Positions 5,300 to 11,311 of a DNA stretch of 12,290 nucleotides are shown piece after piece. The stretch lies in contig CP070749.1 of assembly GCA_020348365.1 (NCBI GenBank), positions 515,618 through 527,907 on the forward strand, in the 5' to 3' direction. The notes under the pieces were generated by a model, which saw only the letters and a program-made list of their open reading frames with translations, searched no databases and was not told the origin of the DNA. This DNA is from Candidatus Bathyarchaeota archaeon (GTDB lineage Archaea > Thermoproteota > Bathyarchaeia > Bathyarchaeales > Bathyarchaeaceae). The position numbers and the translations under genes were made by a program. Position 1 is the first letter of the stretch; every line of letters begins with the position of its first letter.

Positions 5300-5506
5300 T
5301 CAGCTTGGATGGCTGTCTCGCTTGCCCACTTCCAAGCTTGTCAAAAGCTCCGCGTAGGCTTTCCACGCTTTCCTTTTTTCTTGTCCATCCATAGCTTCTA
5401 TCTCCTTGCGCATACGGATTAAATCCCTCTTCAAGCTGCGGATGACTTCAAGGTTGCTCAACTTTGTCGCCTTCAACTTCCAGACAATTTGCGTCGAGGT
5501 CATCAT
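5300..5506 (-). CDS. Small helical, charged protein, unknown
   Basis: Encodes 68 residues (67 from the second of two adjacent ATGs). It is strongly helical and basic/acidic: LSNLEVIRSLKRDLIRMRKE, then IEAMDGQEKRKAWKAYAELL, with heptad-like hydrophobic spacing that could make a short coiled coil or helical hairpin. There are no Cys residues and no catalytic motif. The ribosome binding site (AAGATAG) is weak. It lies convergent to the small membrane protein and is the last island-side gene before the tRNA remnant. I do not recognise it. Its composition is protein-like and differs from the shadow frames nearby, but it may not be expressed. Confidence 0.5.
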   Translation of the reverse strand: MMTSTQIVWKLKATKLSNLEVIRSLKRDLIRMRKEIEAMDGQEKRKAWKAYAELLTSLEVGKRDSHPS

Positions 5507-5656
5507 CTATCTTGCTAATACGGAGAAATACTACCCGCTATGTTCATATCACGGTGACTATTCATACGATGATGCTACGTTCTAGCCCAATATGTCAATT
5601 ACGTCAATCCCATTTCGGCTTTCAAGGCAGAAAAATGTATATGTGCACCACATCCA

Positions 5657-5664
5657 GCGCGCGC
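5657..5664. repeat. GCGCGCGC tract near the tRNA remnant
   Basis: An eight-base alternating tract 32 bases from the tRNA remnant. It mirrors the tract at 377-385 that sits 20 bases from the intact tRNA, so CG tracts flank both ends of the proposed island. Confidence 0.5.
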
Positions 5665-5695
5665 AGAAGAGGAGTCTTGCGAGTGGTGTCGCCTT

Positions 5696-5723
5696 GATTT
5701 TAATCCATACTATGCCACGACCC
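5696..5723 (-). pseudogene. Decayed copy of the 5' half of tRNA-Pro; likely former insertion boundary
   Basis: On the minus strand it begins GGGTCGTGGCATAGTATGG. Aligned without gaps to tRNA-Pro (452-479), 22 of 28 bases match, and 17 of the first 19 match. The similarity covers the acceptor 5' strand and D arm, then fades before the anticodon. The D stem no longer pairs, and no 3' half follows, so it is not a working tRNA. A TATA-like AATTATTT is centred about 25 bases upstream of its first base, just where a tRNA promoter belongs. It has the same orientation as the intact tRNA, so the two form a direct repeat around the accessory region. A chance match of this size with the right promoter spacing is unlikely but not excluded. 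Confidence 0.55.
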
Positions 5724-5744
5724 AGCAGAATGCGGATATTCAGC

Positions 5745-5752
5745 AAATAATT
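5745..5752 (-). promoter_or_regulatory. TATA-like box facing the tRNA remnant
   Basis: The minus strand reads TTGAATTATTTG, with its centre about 25 bases before 5723. It may be the original promoter of tRNA-Pro, left behind when an element was inserted. It lies just downstream of the RNase HI stop. Confidence 0.4.
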
Positions 5753-5784
5753 CAAGTCTGGACGCCTTGGATCCCTATGGGGCA

Positions 5785-6213
5785 TCATGAGGGCTGACTG
5801 GTTCTCTGGTTCACTAGCTCATCTATTCGCTGGATTTTCGGATCAGTTCTTGGCATGTATCGATGGGTTACATGCTCAAACTGGAGCTGCTTCCTGAAGA
5901 CCTCTTCTGCCAGGGGCATCAGATTATGGGCTCTCACCACCCATTCGCCGCTGGATTGCTTCGCAATGAGTCTGCTATCAGTGAAATGCTCAACTGCGCC
6001 CCTACAATACTTCGCGCATGCACCCAGACCCTTAATGAGCGCTTTGTACTCTGCCTCATTATTCGTGGCATCGCCGATGTCTTCCGTGTGCTCTTCAAGA
6101 GGCTTCCAATCCTCATCATAGATGCCGAAACCTATCGCTGATGGACCAGGATTGCCTCTTGAAGCCCCGTCTGTGACTAGAAACACCTTTCTACGCATCG
6201 ACATAATCTTCAC
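5785..6213 (-). CDS. rnhA: Ribonuclease HI, archaeal type
   Basis: A 142-residue RNase H fold protein that cuts the RNA strand of RNA/DNA hybrids with two metal ions. The acidic residues are in place: Asp15 in TDGASRGNPGP, Glu53 in NNEAEYKAL, Asp79 in FTDSRL, and Asp131 in PKIQRIDELVN as the probable fourth. W91 and the VVRAHNLMPL region match the stretch that precedes the last strand in the archaeal/RHII-like short RNase HI group (no basic protrusion). The GTG at 6213 overlaps the stop of the FAU-1 gene as GTGA, so translation is coupled. The ATGs at 6204 and 6198 are alternatives; GTGA lies five bases before the one at 6204. It is the last gene of the rtcA - FAU-1 - RNase HI unit and is followed by the non-coding gap with the tRNA remnant. 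Confidence 0.93.
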   Translation of the reverse strand: MKIMSMRRKVFLVTDGASRGNPGPSAIGFGIYDEDWKPLEEHTEDIGDATNNEAEYKALIKGLGACAKYCRGAVEHFTDSRLIAKQSSGEWVVRAHNLMPLAEEVFRKQLQFEHVTHRYMPRTDPKIQRIDELVNQRTSQPS

Positions 6214-7196
6214 ATTTCAGTAGTTTCCATCAGTTCCTGCACCTTCTCTCTAACGGTCTCAACCAGCCTCTGGGTGACCACCCCTTCTAGCACGGCAGAT
6301 TCAAGCCTCTCCTCATCCACCTTCCCCACCTTGCCGTTGGGCCAAATGCAGATATCAACCTCTAAATCGACATAACGAATTCCGTGTGGATAGAGCTCTG
6401 TTGGCGTGTTCAGGTTGATGTAGGATCCCTTGTAGTCGCCGTCCTTCGAGAAATATCGAGTCTTATAATGCCATTCCCCAATCTTCGCCTCGGTGACAGC
6501 ACGGTCGCCAGGCTCCCTGCGGGTTCCAAGAGCATCGTAGGTTCCCTCGCCCTTGACAATTCTCTTGAACTCGATCAGGGATTCATCCTTATCAAACACT
6601 TCAACCCGAGCTTCACCTAAATGAAGAATCCGACCGTCCAACTTCACGTGCTCGATGACAATCGTGGAACCTGCAGTGGGAAAGCCAGCTCTAACAGTCT
6701 GCCTAAAAAGCTTCTCCGCCTCCTCTGTTGGACCCCCAATCCCAAGCAGCCTCTCCGCCATATCCACCGCCACAGAAAAATTGCCTCCACACGCCTTGAA
6801 GTGGTGATGTCCGTCCACCGTCTCTGTAACAGACCTCCGAATGGCGTCTAGTCTCTTCTTCGACAAAGCTGGAAACTCCACATCTAAGAAGCGGCGGTCC
6901 CCTCCAAACTCGACAAGAGCCGCTTCTCCTTGAGGCTTCTCCCTGATAATGACATCTTGAAGATTAGATTGCAGAATCGCTTTGAATGTGTTGCTGGGGT
7001 CTTCTCTTCCTGAGGCGCTCACTCCTTGGCGATCAGGCCTCTCACGGATGCTCAGATCGGATGCTTCATTCCTTTCTTCTAACCCAAATCTCTCTTTTGC
7101 TGCAACAGAAGGTCGGACTATGACTGCGCCGTGATCTAGGAGAAGCTTGGTGAGAGCCGTTGAGTAGACGCCTCGGACCTGAGCTTTAATCAACAA
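6210..7196 (-). CDS. FAU-1-type ribonuclease / AU-rich RNA-binding protein (RNase E/G-like, DUF402)
   Basis: A 328-residue protein. The N-terminus (KAQVRGVYSTALTKLLLDHG, then IVRPS and ERFGL) is the typical opening of archaeal FAU-1, and DRQGVSASG follows as the early G-rich turn. The middle (about 85-210) resembles the RNase E/G-like core, with EFGGDRRFLDVEFPALSK and VDGHHHFKACGG. The C-terminal DUF402 domain (about 240-320) has W-H-Y-K-T-R-Y-F, GSYINLNTPTELYPHGIRYV and DLEVDICIWPNG, the acidic cluster of that domain. FAU-1 binds AU-rich RNA, and the archaeal family is linked to 5S rRNA maturation. The protein is shorter than the usual 400-470 residues. TTG at 7196, or the next codon TTG at 7193, starts it; GGGAGGG lies just ahead and overlaps the rtcA stop. 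It overlaps RNase HI by four bases. Confidence 0.85.
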   Translation of the reverse strand: MLIKAQVRGVYSTALTKLLLDHGAVIVRPSVAAKERFGLEERNEASDLSIRERPDRQGVSASGREDPSNTFKAILQSNLQDVIIREKPQGEAALVEFGGDRRFLDVEFPALSKKRLDAIRRSVTETVDGHHHFKACGGNFSVAVDMAERLLGIGGPTEEAEKLFRQTVRAGFPTAGSTIVIEHVKLDGRILHLGEARVEVFDKDESLIEFKRIVKGEGTYDALGTRREPGDRAVTEAKIGEWHYKTRYFSKDGDYKGSYINLNTPTELYPHGIRYVDLEVDICIWPNGKVGKVDEERLESAVLEGVVTQRLVETVREKVQELMETTEM

Positions 7197-7205
7197 AGAC
7201 CCTCC

Positions 7206-8246
7206 CTAAGACCCTACCTTCTCAACCTGATAGAGACTTCCCACTCTGGAAATATGAAATTCTACACCTAAGATCTTCTGAGCAAGCCATATGTTAGTGT
7301 CCAAGTGTTCGGTCACGGTCCTCGCTAGGTAGATTGAGTTGCCTTCCGCCAGTGCCACATATGGCACAAGCATATCTGCAAGATGCGAATCAACCGTTGG
7401 TTTAGCCTTCAGCTCTTTCCGTAGGTTTTCGGCGGCTTCCTTTCCCACCACTTCGCTAGGCTTGCGTAGCTCGCCGATCGCGTCTCCTCCTAGAAGGACT
7501 CCAGTACTGGTCTTCCCGGACAATACGAGCGAGCTGCCCTTCTGAATTGGGTTAGACCTGTCATTTACCACGCGGATATTCGCCTCATAACCGTGGGCTT
7601 CGAGGTGTCTGCTTGCTGCGTTAGCTTGGCGCTCCGCAACCTTCCTATCTTCCAGAAAGGTGCAGACAGAGACGCCGCTTATCTCCTTTAGGACTCCATA
7701 ATCTTCAAGGCACAAAGGAGCAAGCTGTGGACATGGCTGAGCCAGCAAGGAAACCTCACCCATGCCTTTCGGGTAGTAACCATACTTTTCAATCTCCAAG
7801 ATGGTCTTCAAGCCCATTCGCCCGAGCACTGGGAGAAGCACGTGCTTCAGATAGTTGATGGTGGGGGAGTGGCGAACGTCAGTGCCGCCCCTGACTATGT
7901 GAAGGTGTACAGTCTGTTTGGCGAAAGCGCAGAGGGGGAGAACCGTTAACAGTAGCATGGGGATGCTGCCTGCAGTGCCGATCTCAGCCCGTATGTTCCC
8001 ACCTTTAATCCCCTGTGGTTTGAACCAGATTTCTTGCGAATCCAGCGAGGCGCCTTCCGTCTCCGCGCCGCAAAGTCTTGCAGCCGTTAGGACTGCCTCT
8101 AGATGTTGAGGGCGTAGGCCGGGGTTACCGCGTTTCCGGCGAATATTGTAGATGTGGAGTGGCTCGCCCAAGATGCCAGCTAGGGCTACGGATAGGCGCA
8201 GGATTGTGCCGCTTCCGCTCTTCTGGCTTCCGTCAACCTCAAGCAC
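7206..8246 (-). CDS. rtcA: RNA 3'-terminal phosphate cyclase (RtcA family) with a changed ATP loop
   Basis: A 346-residue RtcA-family protein. RtcA uses ATP, through an AMP-histidine intermediate, to turn an RNA 3'-phosphate into a 2',3'-cyclic phosphate. Family signatures are NIRRKRGNPGLRPQHLEAV (substrate and nucleotide site), EIGTAGSIPMLLLTVLPL, RGGTDVRHSPTINYL, YGYYPKGMGEV and the C-terminal HLADMLVPY with His288 as the expected AMP-accepting histidine. The N-terminal loop, normally DGS-x-GEGGGQILR, is DGSQKSGSGTILR, so the conserved Glu and Gln are absent (Ser10, Thr14). I believe this variant recurs in related archaea, so it may be a subfamily rather than a broken gene. The GTG at 8246 follows GAGGT at a proper distance. 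The FAU-1 gene starts nine bases after its stop. An internal origin of transcription in the 105-base gap upstream is possible. Confidence 0.93.
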   Translation of the reverse strand: MLEVDGSQKSGSGTILRLSVALAGILGEPLHIYNIRRKRGNPGLRPQHLEAVLTAARLCGAETEGASLDSQEIWFKPQGIKGGNIRAEIGTAGSIPMLLLTVLPLCAFAKQTVHLHIVRGGTDVRHSPTINYLKHVLLPVLGRMGLKTILEIEKYGYYPKGMGEVSLLAQPCPQLAPLCLEDYGVLKEISGVSVCTFLEDRKVAERQANAASRHLEAHGYEANIRVVNDRSNPIQKGSSLVLSGKTSTGVLLGGDAIGELRKPSEVVGKEAAENLRKELKAKPTVDSHLADMLVPYVALAEGNSIYLARTVTEHLDTNIWLAQKILGVEFHISRVGSLYQVEKVGS

Positions 8247-8351
8247 TTTGAGACCTCAAATCTATTCCAGGTCCGGCTACTTCCTTCAATTCAGTGTGCT
8301 AGTTAGCATAGGGAGAATACATAATGAATGCAATTACACGTCGCATGGCAT

Positions 8352-8849
8352 CTACTCTAAGGTGATTATGTCTACGTTAAGCGTCTTTGTCTCCAATAGG
8401 GCTATACTCGATTTCTTCGTCAAGTAGCCGCAGATCTCGCCAGGGTTTATGACGATCGTCTCTTCAAATCTATGAGTTCCAGACTCGTGCGTGTGCCCAT
8501 GCACAACCACATCATAACATTTCGCATCAACAAGCGAGTGCAGAAGATCCTCGTCATGGCCATGGAGCATCGCCACCTTTATTCCATCTACCTTGATTTC
8601 TGCGAAGTCCCCACGGATATCTCCTCCTATATCCGCGAATCTTTTCTTCAGCAGTTCTTTGTCTCCGTCGTTGTTTCCATAGACCCCGATCAGATTCGCC
8701 TCTAAAGCTTCAAAGTAGGGGACCACAAAGGGTGCTATGTAGTCCCCAGCGTGAAGAACCAACTCAGCCTTTTCTTCGTTCAGCCTCTTCACTGCTTTAT
8801 CTAGCATGGGCAGACGGTCATGTGTATCCGCCATTATGCCTACAATCAT
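8352..8849 (-). CDS. YfcE/MJ0936-type metallophosphoesterase
   Basis: A 165-residue calcineurin-like phosphoesterase with all metal-site motifs: D8-T-H10 in MADTHD, Asp36 in HAGDY, Asn59 or Asn60 in YGNNDGD, His96 in MLHGH, and His117-G-H119-T-H121 in VVHGHTHE. The length and the C-terminal NPGEICG region fit the small YfcE/MJ0936 family, which hydrolyses phosphodiesters with Mn or Ni in vitro. The natural substrate, perhaps a nucleotide or 2',3'-cyclic phosphate, is not settled. The ATG at 8849 is preceded by TGTGAG. It lies 93 bases after the polyferredoxin stop and 105 bases before rtcA on the same strand, so it may be read through from kor or have its own promoter. Confidence 0.93.
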   Translation of the reverse strand: MIVGIMADTHDRLPMLDKAVKRLNEEKAELVLHAGDYIAPFVVPYFEALEANLIGVYGNNDGDKELLKKRFADIGGDIRGDFAEIKVDGIKVAMLHGHDEDLLHSLVDAKCYDVVVHGHTHESGTHRFEETIVINPGEICGYLTKKSSIALLETKTLNVDIITLE

Positions 8850-8942
8850 AGATTCTCACAGGAATAGATTGCATCTTCTTTGAATAACTGATTTTCGCTA
8901 TGTTTCGCAGAAGCTGCTCTGATCTGACTTCTGTTTGCCGCT

Positions 8943-9839
8943 TCAGAGGCCGGCGAGGCTCTTTGTGCGTGTGCGTCTCTTCTTTCCAGATTTAGAGCTT
9001 ACCTCTTTGAGTAAGGATTCATAGGAAGTTAGTTTTTCTAGGGCTTTGACCCATGCTCCTGATTTGACGTCAGAGTGCAAGACTTGTGTTCTCTTCACTT
9101 TTATTGCGTCCTCAGGACAGACTTGTTGGCAGGCTCCGCAATAGATGCAGAATTCCTCGTTGATCACGAGTTTCTTGTCCTCGTCTATTATAATGGCTTC
9201 ACTCGGGCAGATATCAGCGCATATTTGGCATCCGGATGGGCAGAGACTTGTGTCGACTTGAAGGGAGCCTCTGAAGGGTTTTGTGACGTGAATTGCATCC
9301 TCTGGGCATGCGCTTTCACATTTCTTGCAGAAGATGCAGTCTTCTTCAGTTACTTTGAAGTCAACTATTCTCCCCGCTGCGTCTTCTCCGATTTTCTTGA
9401 TGGTTACCTCTATCGCTTCCGTTGGGCATTCCTCTTGGCATACGATGTCGCAACCAGCTGTTATGGCTCCGTACCAGCATTTTTTAGCATCGATATCGAG
9501 CAGCTTGTTTAGGGTGGGGAAGGCTTCAACCTCGAATAATGGCAGTCTTCGTTCGCCATTTCTTTCTATTTTTATGGCGTTTGTTGGGCAGAGGTCAACG
9601 CATTCGCCGCAGAATATGCATTTGTCCTCTTCGAAGTCTACAAGTGGTTTCTGCATTAATCTTCCATCGCGTGTAATGGCTGGTGAGAGTTTTGGGGATT
9701 CCTTTGGGCATATGGCTTCGCAGATTCCGCAACCAACGCATAGGTCTTCGTCTAATGTGAGGAGGTGTCGCACAGACAGCGTTTTCCGCTCTAGAACAAG
9801 TTTCTTGTCGAGCTGCCGTTTCACCACGTTTCCTTTCAC
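8943..9839 (-). CDS. Six-cluster polyferredoxin (FwdF-like)
   Basis: A 298-residue protein with 24 cysteines, all in six [4Fe-4S] motifs. The clusters are Cys34/37/40/44, 74/77/80/84, 121/130/134/138, 168/171/174/178, 200/204/207/211 and 231/234/237/241. Four have the standard C-x2-C-x2-C-x3-CP spacing, the third is C-x8-C-x3-C-x3-CP and the fifth C-x3-C-x2-C-x3-CP. This layout recalls FwdF-type polyferredoxins of methanogens. The C-terminal tail (about 245-298) has no cysteines and ends very basic (KKRRTRTKS). It would move electrons in the cytoplasm, probably from the oxidoreductase encoded just upstream. It starts with GTG at 9839 after CAGGAGAAG, 45 bases behind korC. A second, shifted frame at its start is not coding. 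No membrane segment or signal peptide is visible. Confidence 0.9.
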   Translation of the reverse strand: MKGNVVKRQLDKKLVLERKTLSVRHLLTLDEDLCVGCGICEAICPKESPKLSPAITRDGRLMQKPLVDFEEDKCIFCGECVDLCPTNAIKIERNGERRLPLFEVEAFPTLNKLLDIDAKKCWYGAITAGCDIVCQEECPTEAIEVTIKKIGEDAAGRIVDFKVTEEDCIFCKKCESACPEDAIHVTKPFRGSLQVDTSLCPSGCQICADICPSEAIIIDEDKKLVINEEFCIYCGACQQVCPEDAIKVKRTQVLHSDVKSGAWVKALEKLTSYESLLKEVSSKSGKKRRTRTKSLAGL

Positions 9840-9884
9840 GATAATTCTTCTCCTGAGGGGTAATTTCCATCCGAGGCGGCTATT

Positions 9885-10448
9885 CTAGGTCTTCCTCTTC
9901 AACGCTTTCTTTCCGAGTTTGACCCCTGTTTGGAAGGCATTGATGTTTAGCTCTAGGTACTTCTTTGGAACTCTACCCTTGACGGCTTCTTGAAGCGCCT
10001 CGATACTCAGTGCATCCCATACTGCTCCCAAGAAGCCAAGCATTATGACGTTTGCGATGATCCTTCTCCCCAGCTTCTCAGCTGTTTCTGTGGCAGGTAC
10101 CTTGTAAAGCCGATATTTCTCAGCTTGTTTGTCTGGGCTTACGATGGTGCTGTCAACAATCAATGTCCCGCCATCTTTCAGCCTGGGCAGGAACTTTTCG
10201 TATGCTTCTTGGCTCATGATCACCATGATCTCAGGGTTGAGGAGGTAGGGATAGCTGATCTCTCCCTCGCTTATCACAACGCCGCTGTAGCAGGCTGATC
10301 CCCTGGCTTCTGGCCCGTAGACCTGTGTGAAAATGGCTTCTTTGTCGTCATAGACGACTGCTGCTTGGCCCGCAATGAAACCGGCTGTCACGACACCTTG
10401 TCCGCCGAATCCTCCGAACATGACTTCTCTTCTGGTTTCCGGTTTCAC
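9885..10448 (-). CDS. korC: 2-oxoacid:ferredoxin oxidoreductase gamma subunit
   Basis: A 187-residue gamma subunit. It has the Gly-rich opening FGGFGGQGVVTAGFIAGQAA (residues about 11-30), the family signature YGPEARGSACYSGVVIS, and PEIMVIMSQEAYEKF and GGTLIVDS, followed by IIANVIMLGFLGAV. In 2-oxoglutarate and related enzymes this subunit contributes to CoA binding and the channel between halves of the complex. It overlaps korB by four bases (GTGA), so the GTG at 10448 is the start and translation is coupled. The R-G-S-A-C-Y motif is typical of the KorC group rather than PorC, which supports 2-oxoglutarate as substrate, but the family is not always true to that rule. The polyferredoxin follows after 45 bases. 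Confidence 0.92.
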   Translation of the reverse strand: MKPETRREVMFGGFGGQGVVTAGFIAGQAAVVYDDKEAIFTQVYGPEARGSACYSGVVISEGEISYPYLLNPEIMVIMSQEAYEKFLPRLKDGGTLIVDSTIVSPDKQAEKYRLYKVPATETAEKLGRRIIANVIMLGFLGAVWDALSIEALQEAVKGRVPKKYLELNINAFQTGVKLGKKALKRKT

Positions 10449-11311
10449 TTCTTTGCCTCCGCTGCTCCCTTCACTCTGTCTTCCAACGCTTTCAGTTCGC
10501 CGTAGTATGATAGCCTCTCCCGCTTGACGAAGGTTCCGAGGATCAGGGGCTTGCCTCTCTCAATCTGAACCTCGCTTGTGGCGGCTCCGTTCTTGATTAC
10601 AGAAGACTCCCAGAACCATTTCGCAATGTCGTCTACTTCACGAAGCTTATTTCGTCTCCCGTAGTTCACTGGGCATGGTGAAAGAACCTCGATGTATCGA
10701 AAGCCTTTCATTTTCAGCGCTTCAGCGATGGATTTCTCGAGAAGCTTTACGTGAACGCTTGTCCATCTTGCGACGTACACGGCTCCTGACGCATCTGCTA
10801 GGTGTGGGGTGTTGAATGGGTGTTCAACATTTCCGTAGGGGGTGGTGGTTGAGTAGTCTCCTCTGAGGGTTGTGGCTGCAAGTTGGCCGCCTGTCATGCC
10901 GTAAATGAAGTTGTTGGTGCAGATGACGAGTAAATCCACGTTTCTTCTTGCGGCGTGGATGAAGTGGTTTCCTCCGATGGAGAAGAGGTCTCCATCTCCG
11001 GATATGACATTCACGCATAGATCTGGCTTGACAAGTTTTATTGCAGTGGCGAAGGGTATGGCTCTGCCGTGAGTGGTGTGAAAGCCGTCCACTGCCAGAT
11101 AGCCTGAGCCTCTGCCACAGCAGCCTATCCCCGATACATAGACTACTTTGTCTTTGTCTATTCCAACTCTGTCTAGCGCTCTGGCCCAGGCATATAATGT
11201 GGGGCCAATGCCACATCCTGCACACCAGATATGGGGCATCCGTTCGGATCTGAGCCACCAGTCCATGGGATGTAGCTCTTGAGGCTCCTCTCTAGCCGCC
11301 TTCCGGCTCAT
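10445..11311 (-). CDS. korB: 2-oxoacid:ferredoxin oxidoreductase beta subunit (thiamine diphosphate-binding)
   Basis: A 288-residue beta subunit that binds thiamine diphosphate (TPP) and one [4Fe-4S] cluster. Cys30 and Cys33 (WCAGCGIG), Cys64 or Cys65 (GIGCCGRGSGY) and Cys213 (LSPCPVNYG) are the expected cluster ligands. The TPP/Mg motif is GDGD (105-108) through N133-N134 in CTNNFIYGMTGGQ. FHTTHGRAIPFATAIK is the conserved block after the second Cys. With korA and korC it would convert a 2-oxoacid, CoA and ferredoxin into acyl-CoA, CO2 and reduced ferredoxin in the cytoplasm, or run the reverse carboxylation. The ATG at 11311 overlaps the korA stop as ATGA. The tandem Cys64-Cys65, where one Cys and a Ser are more usual, is a small oddity. 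Confidence 0.95.
   Translation of the reverse strand: MSRKAAREEPQELHPMDWWLRSERMPHIWCAGCGIGPTLYAWARALDRVGIDKDKVVYVSGIGCCGRGSGYLAVDGFHTTHGRAIPFATAIKLVKPDLCVNVISGDGDLFSIGGNHFIHAARRNVDLLVICTNNFIYGMTGGQLAATTLRGDYSTTTPYGNVEHPFNTPHLADASGAVYVARWTSVHVKLLEKSIAEALKMKGFRYIEVLSPCPVNYGRRNKLREVDDIAKWFWESSVIKNGAATSEVQIERGKPLILGTFVKRERLSYYGELKALEDRVKGAAEAKK

Larger units (their letters stand above)
5507..5784. other. Non-coding gap of 278 bases holding a tRNA remnant
   Basis: I find no convincing gene here. Two short open frames overlap in this stretch but have unlikely composition (Arg/Trp/Cys-rich). What it does hold is a CG-alternating tract at 5657-5664, the decayed tRNA 5' half at 5696-5723 and a TATA-like box at 5745-5752 facing it. 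Confidence 0.5.

Noticed and set aside
5464..5697. 77-codon plus-strand frame at the right island edge
   Set aside because: Ser/Arg/Thr-rich product lacking any motif, overlapping the small helical gene and the tRNA remnant.
5696..5723. 5' half of a split (trans-spliced) tRNA
   Set aside because: The D stem no longer pairs, no linking GC-rich stem follows that I can match, and an intact tRNA-Pro(GGG) already exists. A decayed copy fits better.
5582..5788. A 68-codon minus-strand frame that overlaps the RNase HI stop as ATGA
   Set aside because: The overlap looks operon-like, but the product is Arg/Trp/Cys-rich without any domain, and the frame runs through the tRNA remnant and the CG tract. 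Non-coding is more likely.
9325..9888. 187-codon plus-strand frame opposite the polyferredoxin
   Set aside because: It is a shadow of the Cys-rich gene, with Ser-rich low-complexity product and no ribosome binding site.
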